This document shows positions 1 to 12,261 of a DNA stretch of 64,000 bases, in pieces. The position numbers and the translations under genes are program-made. Source of the stretch: Anaeramoeba ignava. Lineage: Eukaryota > Metamonada > Anaeramoebidae. The DNA lies in contig JAPDFW010000092.1 in assembly GCA_028826165.1 (NCBI GenBank), positions 806,001 to 870,000 of the forward strand, written 5' to 3'. The notes beneath the pieces are model-generated. The model saw nothing but the letters and a program-made list of their open reading frames with translations, did not search any database and was not told the DNA's origin. Position 1 is the first letter of the stretch. Each line of letters begins with the position of its first letter.

Positions 1-3000
1 TTATAATTTTATTTATAATTTAATTTATAATTTTATTTATAATTATTTTTATAATTTAATTTATAATTTAATTTATAATTTAATTTATAATTTAATATTA
101 ACCCTCCATTAAAAAAAGATTTCCACCACCAATTATAATCCATTGCAGAAATTCGTAAATAAGTCATAAGTACAACAGAAGTTATAACAGAGATTATTAA
201 AAGAAGAAAAGAAAGAAACAAAGTAGATTGATAACCATAAATATAAATTGTCCAAAATGAAGAAAATGCATAAAATAATTCAACATGAATAATAGAAAAT
301 GGAACAGCTCCAGAAATTAAAATACTCATCTTTGTTTTTAAATACCATGGTAAATCTGGTATTTGTTTAGGTCTTGGATTAACTCTACATGGAACATCAA
401 GTGTAGCTTTTGAATTTTTGCCAATTAATCCAAAAAGTAGTGATAAAGGAAGTGTAACTAAAATAATTTTGATTTTAATTTTAATTTTGATTTTAATTTT
501 AATTTTAATTTTAATTTTAATTTTGATTTTAATTTTAATTTTAATTTTGATTTTAATTTTAATTTTAATTATAATTTTAATTTTAATTTTAATTTTGATT
601 TTAATTATAATTTTGATTTTAATTTTAATTATAATTTTGATTTTAATTTTAATTTTGATTATAATTATAATTTTAATTTTAATTTTAATTGTAATTTTAA
701 TTTTGATTTTAATTATAATTTAATTTTAATTGTAATTTTAATTTTAATTGTAATTTCAATTTTAATTTTATTTATAATTTTAATTTTGATTTTAATTTAT
801 AATTTAATTTGTAAAGATAACACACCAAAAATCCACAAAAGAAAAAGTTTAAATAGAAGTGAAAATGGAAGAGTTATTTCACTTGAATATAAGAAAGCAA
901 AAAAATTAAGAGTTAAGAAAATCAAGAACAAGGGAAGAGAAAATAACAAAGTAGTTAAAACAATATTTCTTGACCAAAACGGACCTTCAAATTGTTTATA
1001 AATTCGTGAAGAGAAAATAGCAAGAAATTCCTGAAGTGAGGAAATATGCAAACAATACAATTTTGGTCATGTATCCTTGGAAATGAGTCATAAATGGTGT
1101 TAATTGAACAAAAATAAGCAAAAATATAATTATTATAAGAAAATAAGCTCCTATTCCAAAAAAAGATGATAAGATTTGAATATTTTCTGGAATTCTAAAA
1201 ACATCTCCATAAATTGCTTTCCATCCTGAAGAATCTTCAATATCTTTTTTATTTGAATTAAATTTATTATTAAAATTATTATTAAATTTATTATTTAATT
1301 TATTATTTAATTTATTATTAAAATTTATTATTAAAATTATTATTAAAATTATTATTAAAATTATTATTAAAATTATTATTAAAATTATTATTAAAATTAT
1401 TATTAAAATTATTATTAAATTTATTATTAAATTTATTATTAAATTTATTATTAAATTTATTATAAAATTTATTATTAAATTTATTATTAAAATTATTATT
1501 AAATTTATTATTGAAAATTATTATTAAAATTTATTATTAAAATTATTATTAAAATTTATTATTAAATTTATTATAAAATTTATTATAAAATTTATTATTA
1601 AATTTATTATTAAAATTTATTATTAAAATTATTATTAAAATTATTATTAAAATTATTATTAAATTTATTATAAAATTTATTATTAAATTTATTATTAGAA
1701 TTTATTATTAAAAAATTATTATTAAATTTATTTTAAAAATTATTATTAAATTTATTATTAAATTTATTATTAAAATTATTATTAAAATTATTATTAAATT
1801 TATTATTAAAATTATTATTTAATTTATTATTAAATTTATTATTAAAATTATTATTAAAATTATTATTAAATTTATTTTAAAATTATTATTAAAATTATTA
1901 TTAAATTAATTATTAAAATTATTATTAAAATTTATTATTAAAATTATTATTAAATTTATTATTAAATTTATTTATTAAAATTTATTATTAAAATTATTAT
2001 TAAATTTAATATTAAAATTATTAAAATTATTATTAAATTTATTTAATTTATTATTAAAATTATTTTTTAAATTTGCCTTCAAGATCTTTGTTTTGTGAGA
2101 ATTGATATTTTGATTTCCAAATTTTTCTAGTAAGTAACCAAATTAATCCAATAAAAAAAAGATTTAATAAAATAGAAGAACCAACTGAAATCCATCTAAT
2201 TTTTTCTTCTGTTATTAAATTAATTTTTGATTTATATAATTCAAGTCTGTTTTCATATGTATATTCTGTTGGAATCCAAAAAACAGAAATATAGAATTCT
2301 GTTCTTCCTTGAGATTTTAATGTTTGAAGTGACATTTTTGATTCAGAATCTGAAAAAATTTGAGCAGAAATAACCTTTAATTTTTAATTTTAATTTAATT
2401 TATAATTTTTAATTTTGAATTTGTTTTAATTTTTAAATTTGAAAAAAACGAAAAATTTCTTACTTGATCTTTATTGTAATAAAATTTAAATACAAAATGT
2501 CGATAAATATTAAGTTTTGTGCTTTGATCATTATCAATAAAACTATTTCCAATAGGAATTGTAAGAGGAAGACCATTAAAATCAAATTCAAAATAAGCAT
2601 TATCTTTTATTGCTTTTTCTAAATGAGAATAAATCTCTTTATTTATAGACGTTTTGCAAATTTCGGTAGAAATAATTTCCGCTAATTTATTATTAAATTT
2701 ATTATTAAATTTATTATAAAAAATTATTATTAAAATTTATTATTAAATTTATTATTAAAATTATTATTAAAATTATTATTTAATTTAATATTTAATTTAT
2801 TATTAAAATTATTATTAAATTTATTATTAAAATTTATTATTAAAATTTATTATTAAATTTATTATTAAATTAAATATTAAAATTATTAAAATTATTATTA
2901 AAATTATTATTAAATTTATTATTAAATTTATTATTAAATTTATTATTAAATTTATTATTAAATTTATTAAATTTATTATTAAAACTATTATTAAATTTAT

Positions 3001-3783
3001 TATTATTAAAATTTATTATTAAATTTATTATTATATTTATTATAAAAATTTATTATTAAAATTATTATTAAAATTATTAAAATTATTATTAAAATTATTA
3101 TTAAATTGATTACTAAAATTATTAAATTTATTATTAAAATTATTATTAAAATTATTATTAAAATTATTATTAAATTTATTATTAAATTTATTATTAAATT
3201 TATTATTAAATTTATTATTAAATTTATTATTAAAATTATTATTAATTTATTATTAAATTTATTATTAAAATTATTATTAAAATTATTATTAAAATTATTA
3301 TTAAAATTATTATTAAAATTATTATTAAATTTATTATTAAATTTATTATTAAATTTATTATTAAAATTTATTATTAAAAATTATTAAAATTATTATTAAA
3401 ATTATTATTAAAATTATTATTAAATTTATTATTAAAATTATTATTAAAATTATTAAATTTATTATTAAATTTATTATTAAAATTTATTATTAAAATTATT
3501 ATTAAAAAATGGTTAAAAAATTTCTACAATTAAAAGGAATTTGAAATAAAGTTTGATAAGGATGTGACCCTTCAAATATTTCCGATAAACTTTGATCTTC
3601 TTTCGGTGATTCATAATCAATAAAACAAAATTGAAAATCATCTAAAGAATAAACTTGATGAGGATTAAATTTTGAAGCAATTTTGTTGATATAAATTAAA
3701 TTATTATGTGAAGCTCCATTTTTTGCATTTACAAAAAGAAATATTAAAAAAGAAATTTTAATGAAAAGAGAAAAATATTTCAT
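1..3783 (-). CDS. TM9SF / nonaspanin (EMP70) membrane protein, C-terminus outside window
   Basis: Nonaspanins are nine-TM Golgi/endosome proteins involved in sorting membrane cargo. Exons seen by eye are about 3528-3783, 2464-2681, roughly 2065-2374, roughly 810-1245 and 103-457; the rest lies beyond position 1. The first exon encodes a hydrophobic signal peptide and a lumenal start with NKIASKFNPHQVYSLDDFQF. The second holds the conserved lumenal segment ending YYNKDQ. Later exons give SSGWKAIYGDVFR, SRIYKQFEGPFW, FGLIGKN, LPWYLKT, GAVPFSIIHVELFYAFSSFW and DYNWWWKSFF, all matching family blocks in the right order. The Met at 3783 is preferred over the one at 3819 because it begins the hydrophobic stretch. 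Around 1005-1015 the reading frame must change by one base to join GISCYF to SSRIYKQF. The introns are long AT minisatellites. The family call is firm; the subfamily (TM9SF2/4-like) is not. Confidence 0.88.
458..805. repeat. (ATTTTA)n hexamer-type simple repeat, TM9SF intron
   Basis: The stretch is almost entirely TTTTAA/TTTTGA hexamers on the + strand. It lies between two TM9SF exons and is bounded on the gene strand by a TTTTAG acceptor. The open frame that can be read across it is only poly-Ile/Leu and is an artefact of the repeat. Confidence 0.85.
1262..2064. repeat. 12-bp AT minisatellite (AAATTATTATTA-type), TM9SF intron
   Basis: About 800 bp of degenerate tandem units of the form TTATTATTAAAA/T fill one TM9SF intron. 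Unit length is mostly 12 bp, with 1-2 bp slippage. The same family fills the preceding intron at 2682-3520. Confidence 0.85.
2682..3520. repeat. 12-bp AT minisatellite (AAATTATTATTA-type), second TM9SF intron
   Basis: This is the same repeat family as at 1262-2064, here inside the intron between the signal-peptide exon and the second TM9SF exon. It contains A/T bases only, apart from a few scattered C/G. Open frames on either strand are repeat translations. Confidence 0.85.
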
Positions 3784-3839
3784 TTTGAAAAAGTAAAAAA
3801 ATGAAAAAAAAAATTTCAATTTAAAAAAAAAATTTCAAT

Positions 3840-6800
3840 TTAAAAATTTTTTCGAATCAATTTTAAATCATTAATCCATTGTGTAGTTTCTTTAGATAAA
3901 TCACAAGCGAAAATTGCATCATTTGAATTATCACCTTTTCTTGAGATTAAAAACGCGTTCTTCTTTTTATATTCTTCATGACTTGCAAGAGAAATTAAAG
4001 TGCCGGAATCGACCAAAACGATTTGGATTGGATTTGGATCGAATCTCTCATTAAACACAGCAATTATATTGAGCTTCATGCACACATAACGTTTCTTCCA
4101 ATCTATTCCTTGTGTACTTTTATGCATCAGAATTGCCTCTTTAGCTGGTGAAACTTTGGAATTTTTTGTCCACAAATTGAGCAATTTTTCATCCAAAACA
4201 GGCAAAGTTTTTCCGCTAAAGCTTTTATTACGTTTAAAACGGTGTGCGAAAGATTTGGATCGATTCCTTTTTTCGGCAGTGTTCTTCTCGTTCTTTGTCT
4301 TGGCGCTGCTCTTAGTCTTTTTGACTTTCTCATCGATATTTGAGTTGGCTTTTTTGAGATCGTTATTTGATTTTGAAGAATCAATTGATTTCGAGGTTTG
4401 TAATTGTGATGATTGGTCTATCTTTTCTTCATCAAGAATCTTTGACTTTGTTTCGGCATGATAAATATCAGAGCATAAAATGGCTATTTTGTGGAAATTA
4501 TGAGCTAGATAACTATTTTCTTTGAGGAAAAATTTCCATCTTTTAATTGACTTTAAAATTCCAAATATTTCAAATTCAGGAAGAAAGGCTTCTCCTCCTT
4601 TTAAATAGCTATGGAATATAAACTTCATTCTAATGGCAAATTGTTCTAGTGTATATTTCCCCCGTTTTCTTAGTAAATTAAAAGGAAAAAGTGGATTAAG
4701 TAATTTGTAATCAGGCACAATCTCCTTTTCTTCATATCCTTTAGGAATGACCTTTTGATTTTAAATTCAATTGTAATATTGAAATTAATTTTTATATTGG
4801 TTTGTTTCTTCTAAAATTAATTATTCATTTTTTATTTGAAAAGTGAAATATTTTTAGGTTGTATTTTGTTTTTACACAAATTGATTCAAGAAAAACTTTC
4901 CGATCTTCAAATCGATTAATTATTGCATAATTTAAAGGCTGTAAATGGGATTGTCTTGCAGAAAAAGTAAGCCCACTTGAAAGGGTTTGGATTGCTATTG
5001 ATAAATATTTAAGACCCGATCTTTCAGAAGGAGTTAATTGGTCTAATTATTTCAATCCAAATTATTTCAATTAAAATTTGAATTAAAATTTGAATATTTT
5101 CAAAATTTACAAGATCCATCATGAATAAATGCTGGACTTATTAATGCAGGACAAACATGTCTTAAAAAGAAAAAACTTCCCATCAAAGATAAATAATCGC
5201 TTTTATGCAAAATTTCTTGTCTTAAATGAGCGAAAATAATCTTTAAACGATTTGGAAAAGTAGGAATTGATTCCATAATTCTGTTCAAAAGATCTTGAAA
5301 AAAAATTTTGACATTCTCAATATTTTCGGATAAATCCTCATTTTCTGATAAAGAATTTGGGTTGATTTCAAAAGTTTTCTTTGCTTGGCAAACATCATTA
5401 ATAAAAGGTTCAATAATTTTTTTCAAATGATCTTCTGCATAAATTTTCAAGTATTTTGATATCAACGATTCTGCAATTTCATTAGAACGAAAAAGTGCTG
5501 AATCCGAAGAATACATTGCAACTTTAACTGAAATTGTTGCTTTTATAAATGGAATTAAAAGCGAAAGCGGTTCCAACAAATTGAAAAACATAAATGAAAA
5601 TGCATTTGAAGCATCAATATCAATTTTGCCAGTGATTGCTGCAATAATAAAGCATATATCCTTTTCTTTCAAATGTTCTTGTAATATCGATACTGATTTT
5701 TGATATACAAGATGATCAATCTCATCTTGTCTTAATTCTTCTTTTCGAATATCAATTTCAATATGAATATCTTTTTGGCTCATTAAAATTTCTTTTTGCT
5801 TTTTGATTTCTTGCAATAATTGAGGTGATAAAACCCTTTTGATTAAATTCACTAATATTTTCCCCAAAGCTTTCTTTTTCGCTAATGTGAAAATTTCCAT
5901 TGCCAACTGATTCAATCCAAATCATTTGAATTTTTTTTTTGTTTTAGAAAAAAAACATTGTTTGAATTTTTTTCTTGGAAAAAAAAAATATAAATATATA
6001 TTTTGTTGTTTTACTTTTTCTGTATCTTCAATTTGGAATGTAATCAAAATTGTTTGAATTGCTTGAATAGCCTTTGGGAAATTTATAATCCCAAGAATAA
6101 ACTTATCAAATTTTTTCAAAATTGAATTTTGAAGAATTTCAAATTTACGTTTTTCTGTTGATGAAAAAAATGTAAGAATAATAAATTTAAATGAATAATA
6201 AATTTAAATGAATAAAAATTAATAAATTAATAATAACCATCTAATTTGATATCAATTATTCCTATAGAAGATAATTTCGTTATCAATTGAGAAGCTAATT
6301 CCTTTTTAAATAAAACTGATAAAAAAATATGGTCAAAAATCCCATTTATATTTATAAAAAGTGGATCATTCATTGTCAACTTGATTTTTTCATTTGATAA
6401 AATATCCATAAAATCTTTAAACACTAAATTAATTTTTGAATTTTCCAAATTGATATTCATAATTAAATCTGTAATTTTAGAAATTGTATGAGTTTGTAAT
6501 TGATCTGGTTGGAATTGTTTAAGTAAAGTTTTAAGCAAAATATTGTTGATTTTTTTCTCTTTCTTGAAAAAATGAAGAAAAAATTGTGTTTTTTTTTTTT
6601 TTTGGAATTAAATAAATAATTAATTCAAATTAAATTAATCAAATTTAAATAAATTAAGAGATTATTATTCACTCTTGAATGTTTAGAATCAACTCTTAAT
6701 AATTGTTGACTAAATTTTGCTAATTGAGGTTGACCAGCAAAATATAAATTATCAAACAAATGAAATAAAGTGATTAAATTTTTTTGAAATTCTTGATATT

Positions 6801-7246
6801 CATAAATAATTTCATTCGTTGTTTGTGAGAAATCCAACAAACTAATCATGTCCTTATTTGATTTATCAGGGTTATCTTTATAAAAGGAACTTTCTTTCAA
6901 GATATTTTCCAATTCGGATTTTTTTTGTTGAAATTCTTTTTCAGTTTCTTGTAAAACGTTTCGAAAATGTTGAGTTGATTGGCTTGTTTTTGCATTAAGA
7001 CTTGAAAAATCCAGTTTTGTCATCATCTTTTTCTGATGACGTACTTTCATATTCGCTACTTTCACTCTGTTCATTATTGGGTTCAGAAGAGTATTTTATT
7101 GGGGAAATTAATGGTATTTGTTTGGTTTTTTCAATTTCGTTTAAATTCTTTTTATTATTTTTTTAATTGGAATAATTGAAAATATAATTTGAATATTTTC
7201 TCAATATTAATTTCAATTTTAATTCACTTACAGATTTTTGACTCAT
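3840..7246 (-). CDS. RasGAP-domain protein with C-terminal PH domain
   Basis: This is probably a GTPase-activating protein that switches off Ras-type GTPases at membranes. The seven exons are 7232-7246, about 6650-7147, about 6238-6564, 6015-6154, 5111-5906, 4876-5042 and 3840-4751; phases agree across the last five. The first exon is only 15 nt (MSQKS). An acidic Ser/Glu-rich N-terminus is followed by helical sequence. The RasGAP core has LFRSNEIAESLISKYL, whose Arg is the expected arginine finger, then GSFFFLRHVCPALISP (the FLR...PA signature), continued in the next exon by LTPSERSGLKYLSIAIQTL. The last exon has a Lys/Ser-rich linker and a PH-like end (STQGIDWKKRYVC ... ETTQWINDLKLI). The frame has to change by one base near 7015-7035. 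The gene is divergent from the PreP gene, with 81 bp between the ATGs. The RasGAP call is strong; the PH call is good; the subfamily is unknown. Confidence 0.85.
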
Positions 7247-7327
7247 TATATTAAAAAATTATTTAAAAAAAAAATGAAAAAAAAAATGAAAAATATTTTT
7301 TTCATTTTTTTTCTTATAAAATTTTAA

Positions 7328-10300
7328 ATGCTTTCTTTTCATTTAAAAAAATCAAATTATTTCAATAAATTTTTTAAAAATATTCTCCAAAAAACATCTA
7401 TAAGTTCATTTTTAGCAAATAATAAATTAAAAATAGGAAATGATTTAAATGGATTTTTAATTGAAAAAGTAATAAAAAAAAAATATTTTTCCAAAAAATT
7501 TTTTGGAAATAAAAAAACAAATACTAAAATAATTTTAATAAGATTCGCCCAATAGATTTATTAAATATTACACTCTATGAACTTAAACATAAAAAAACTG
7601 GAGCAAAATATTTACATTTTGATGCCAAAAATGATTCAGAAAATGCTTTTAGGTTTTTTTTTTACAAAACAAAAAAATTGAATTTTTTACAAAAATTTAA
7701 ACAAATAATTCTAAAAAATTCCTCAATAAAGTGTTTCCTTTAGAACTGTACCACACGATTCAACAGGAGTTGCTCATATTTTAGAGCACACAACATTATG
7801 TGGATCTCAAAAATTTCCTGTAAGAGATCCATTTTTTGGAATGACTCGAAGAAGCGTAAATACTTATATGAATGCATGGACAGGAAGGTAGAGTCATAAA
7901 ATAAAACACATTAGATCATTTTGATTAAAAATCATAATATAATAGCTTAAATAAGATGAAGTGGAAATTTGAAAAAAAACTAAAAAACTAAAAAACTAAA
8001 AAAAATTTCTAAAATAATTTATTTATAATTTTAATTTAAATATAATTTAATTTAAATATAATTTTAATTTTAATTTTAATTTAATTTTAATTTTAATTTT
8101 TATTTATTTTTAATTTAGTGATTTTACTTCTTATCTTTTTTCTTCTGAAAATGAAAAAGATTTTATGAATTTATTAGATGTTTATCTTGATTGTGTTTTT
8201 AATCCAAAACTTCATCATTTAGATTTTGCTCAAGAAGGTTTTAGGTATTTTTATTTGGAAATTTAAATTAAAATTCAAATTCATTTATAAAATTAAAATT
8301 CATTTATAAAATTTAGATTGGAATTTGAAAAAACAGAAAGTAAAATTTTATCATTTTTATTTTTAGAATTGCAAAATTATTTTTGGATTTTAATTTCCAA
8401 ATAATTTTTTTTATTTTATTTTATAAAGATGGAAAATCAATTCTTCTTCCTAAAGGTGTAGTTTATAATGAAATGAAGGGAGTTTTAGTAAATAATTAAA
8501 AATTAAAAATTAAAATTTAAAAATTAAAATTTAAAATTCTTTTATAAAATTTAAATTCTTTTTTTAATTTAGTCTGATCCAATGAATTTATTTTATTATA
8601 AAATGATGGAAAATTTATTTCCAGATAATACTTATTCAAAAAATTCAGGTGGAGATCCTCAAGAGATTCTAACTTTGAAATATCCAGATTTGAAAAATTT
8701 TCATTCTGAATATTATCATCCCTCAAATTCTTTTTTCTTCTCTTATGGTAAATTTAGGATGTGGAAAATAATTTAAATTTATAAAAGAAAGAAGTTAGAA
8801 AATAATTAACAGAATGTAACTCTTTTTTTCTTTTTATTACAAAATAGGAAACTTTCCTTTATCACAAAAAACTGAATTTATCCAAAAAAACTATCTTATA
8901 AATTTTAATCGAAATGAAAAAATTTCTCAAAAAACAAAAATCAATTTCCAAAAAAAATTTTCAAAACCAAAAACAATTCGAACAAAATATCCAAATGTAA
9001 ATTTGAAAGAGAAAAATAATTCAATTGTTGGAATAGGATTTTTAACAACAGAAATAAGCAATATATTTGAAGTATTTTCACTTGCAATTCTTCAGAAATT
9101 ACTTCTTGATGGACCAAATTCGCCTATTTATCAAGCATTAATTGAATCAGAGTTATCATCAGGATATCTCCCAATAACAGGCTTAGAAGATTCAATTCTT
9201 CAACCAATTTTGGTTATTGGCTTCCAAGGCGTTAAAAAGGAAGATATTCATAAAATTATTCCAACTTTATTTAATTCACTTAAAAATATTATTAAAAATG
9301 GATTTTCTAAAGAAAGAATTGAATCTATTCTTCATAAAATTGAAATTTCACAATTGGAAAGAAGATCAGGATTTGGAATTGGATTAATGGAATATATTCT
9401 TCCTGTTTGGATGAATAATGGTAAATTATTTCAAGAAAAAGAAAAAGAAAAAGAAAAAGAAAGAAGAATATTTTCAAATTAATTTAAATTCAAAAAACTT
9501 TAAATCAAAAAAAAAATTATTATTATTTTTAAAAAAAAAAAAAGCGGATGTGATTCAAAAAATGAATATTACAGAACAAATTAATATTTTTAGAAAGAAA
9601 TATCAAGAAGAATCCTATTTAGAAAATTTGATTGAAAAATATTTACTTAAGAACCCTCATCATGTAATTATAGAAATGGAACCAGATGAAAATTTTCAGA
9701 ACCAAGTTAAACAAAAAGAAAATGATATTATAAAGAAAATTGAAACAAAATTAACTGAAGAAGAAAAACAAAAAATTCAAGACCAATCTCGTCAGTTAAT
9801 TGAACATCAAAAAGATAATGGAAATCAAGATTGTCTTCCAAATATCAAATTGGAAGATATTCAATGTGAAATTAAAAATCATGTTATCCCAATTTCACAA
9901 AAAGAAAACTTCAATAACATCAAAATTGAATTTGTTCCTGAACAAACAAACTCTCTTGTGTATTGCCGAATACTCGCACAATTTCCACACAAATCTTTTT
10001 TTACACAAGAAGATAATTTCAATCTTCCAATATTTTCTGATTCAAAAATTAAATTGGGAACTGAAAAATACGACTATAAAAAATTGCATCAGCAAATAGA
10101 AAGATACACAGGATTTGTCAACACTTCCCCAATATTAATATCTTCTCCATTCAATAATGAAAAGTTCCAACAAGGAGTTCTTTTTTCTGGATCTTCTTTA
10201 TTCTCAAATTCTGAGCAAATGATTAATATTTTGAAAGAAATCATTCATTACTCAAATTTTCAGAAAAACTCAGAACATTTAAAAACAATAACAAACCATA

Positions 10301-11456
10301 ACTTTAATCAATTTATTAATGGATTTTCATATAGTGGACATCGTTTTGCAAGGCGTTATGCATCTGCTTGTTTATCACCTCTTAATGTATGAATGATTTG
10401 ATTTTTGAAAAATTGTTTCTTTGTTATTAATTTACTTTTTTAGGCTTTTGAAGAAACATATTCAGGAATTACTCAAGCAAAATTTCTCAAAAATCAATTG
10501 AAACAATTTGAAAACTCAAAAACTTTGCAATTTTCCAAAAATTTAGAAAATATATCCAAAAAAATTAATGAAAAATCTTTATTTAAAGTTTTGATTACAT
10601 GCGAACCTAAGCATATTGAAACACTTGAAAATCAAATCAAATCAATAACAAGTCTTTTTAGGAATGATCAACAAGAGAATTTAAAAAATCAATATCGATT
10701 TCGAAGTGATTCTGAAGACATTCCAAAATTTGAATTAAAAAATACATTTTTCAAGTTTCCTTTTAATGTGAATCATATTGCCAAATGTTATTATGTAAAT
10801 CAACCATATGTTTCCAAATTTACTGCTTCATTTCAAGTATTATCAAAGTTAATGAATGTATTTTTACATCCAGAAATACGAGAAAAAGGTGGAGCATATG
10901 GTGGTGGTGCAACTTATGATTTTTCATCTGGAATTTTTACTTTTTATTCTTATCGAGATCCACAATCAATTCAAACATTAAAAATATTTGATAAAACTTT
11001 TGAATGGATTAAAAAGAATTCTTTTACAGATGAAGTAAATTGAATAATTTTATTAAATATTTTTAAATATTATTTTTGAATAATATTTTTGAATATTATT
11101 TTTAAATAATTTTAAATATTATTTTTAAATATTATTTTTAAATAATTTTGAATATTAATTTTAAATATTAATTTTAAATATTATTTTTTAAATAGGAATT
11201 AAATCAAGCTCAAATTCAATCACTTAAAACTCCTGTTTTATCTCCAAGTGATAAAGGAATGTCATATTTTATTAATAAAATTACAGGAGAAATGAAACAA
11301 AATAAACGAGATAATCTTTTTTCTATTCAAAGAAAAGATATTCTTGATGCAGTTGATTTATTATTTAATTCACCAAATGCTTCAGTTATTTTAGGAAATG
11401 ATCAAAATGCAAAATTATTTAAATCAGAAAAAAATTGGGAAATAATTGAATTTTAA
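7328..11456 (+). CDS. Presequence protease (M16C zinc metallopeptidase, PreP/PITRM1/Cym1)
   Basis: PreP enzymes degrade cleaved targeting peptides inside mitochondria and plastids. Exons include 7328-7468, 7543 to about 7651, about 7752-7888, further short exons to about 8755, about 8850-10390, about 10444-11035 and about 11197-11456. The first 30 residues are Lys-, Asn- and Phe-rich with no acidic residues, which resembles a mitochondrial presequence. [15 protein letters not shown] carries the inverted zinc motif HxxEH (bases 7775-7789), and [12 protein letters not shown] supplies the distal Glu ligand. [20 protein letters not shown] and [10 protein letters not shown] are family blocks, and [16 protein letters not shown] is the C-terminal M16C block. 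One frame change lies in a GAAAAA microsatellite at about 9425-9480, between WMNNG and the FRKKYQEE region. The length fits the family at about 1,000 residues. Confidence 0.9.
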
Positions 11457-11785
11457 CTTGAATTAAATCCTTTTTTAAATTTCTTTTTAAATTTCTTTTT
11501 AAATTTCTTTTTAAATTTCTTTTTAAAATTCTTTTTTAAAATTCTTTTTAAATTTCTTTTTAAATTTCTTTTTAAATTTCTTTTTAAATTTATTTTTAAA
11601 ATTCTTTTTAAATTTCTTTTTTAAATTCTTTTTAAATTTCTTTTTAAATTTCTTTTTAAATTTCTTTTTAAAATTTCTTTTTAAAATCTTTTTAAATTTC
11701 TTTTTAAATTTCTTTTTAAATTTCTTTTTAAATTTCTTTTAAAATTCTTTTTAAAATTTCAAATAATTTTTATTGTTTTTTTGTT
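11457..11785. repeat. 12-bp TTTCTTTTTAAA minisatellite in a convergent spacer
   Basis: Roughly 25 tandem copies of a TTTCTTTTTAAA-like unit occupy the space between the stop of the PreP gene (+) and the stop of the small membrane protein (-). Apart from C at one position the units are A/T only. I see no gene here. Confidence 0.85.
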
Positions 11786-12166
11786 TTAATAAGAATCAAA
11801 TTTTGCATCAGAAAGAAAACCAAAAATCCAAATAATTCCTAAAACAATCAAAGGAGAAAAAACTGAAATATAAGAATAATAAGAAAGACCATCAATTTTG
11901 CGAACAAGTAAAACTTGAAAAGCAAGTAAAGGAATAAAAGTAAAAATATAATGTTGAAAAAAAGTTATTGATTGTTTATAATTTCTTAAACCAAAAAATC
12001 CTCTTAAAAAAGCAACTAAAAGAGTGTATAAAAAGAATATATCAAAAATCCATAACGGAATAAATATTTGTGTCCAAGTCCAAGAAATTTTATCATCCAT
12101 TCTTAAAGTTGCAAAAATTGATGTTAATAAAGAAGTTAAAGAAAAGAAAAAAAGAAAAAAATCCAT
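11786..12166 (-). CDS. Small four-TM protein, TMEM60/TMEM185-like
   Basis: This is an uninterrupted 126-residue reading frame with about four hydrophobic segments, at roughly residues 2-20, 33-52, 67-86 and 100-117. The block SWTWTQIFIPLWIFDIFFLY resembles the W-x-W...PLWI core of the Tmemb_185A family (TMEM185, TMEM60), and the length is close to that of TMEM60. That family is poorly characterised, with membrane localisation expected. The first Met directly precedes the first hydrophobic helix and no intron is needed. The family assignment rests on one motif, so it is moderate; a membrane protein is nearly certain. Confidence 0.6.
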   Translation of the reverse strand: MDFFLFFFSLTSLLTSIFATLRMDDKISWTWTQIFIPLWIFDIFFLYTLLVAFLRGFFGLRNYKQSITFFQHYIFTFIPLLAFQVLLVRKIDGLSYYSYISVFSPLIVLGIIWIFGFLSDAKFDSY

Positions 12167-12261
12167 TTGAATAATAAAAAATAAAAAGAAAAAAATGAAA
12201 AAATTAAATCAAAAAAAAAATTTGTTTTTATTTTCTTCAAAATGTTTTTTTTTCCTTAATT

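Noticed and set aside
418-723. Open frame of poly-Ile/Leu on the + strand
   Set aside because: It is a translation of the ATTTTA hexamer inside a TM9SF intron; no non-repeat coding sequence is attached.
1000-1020. Euplotes-style programmed +1 frameshift at a TAA stop in TM9SF
   Set aside because: Shifting at the stop would give FLFTNLKQF, whereas the conserved family segment (SSRIYKQF) requires the shift several codons earlier, at no stop codon.
3106-3387. 93-codon + strand frame of Ile/Lys and Leu repeats
   Set aside because: It lies wholly in the 12-bp minisatellite of a TM9SF intron, opposite the gene strand.
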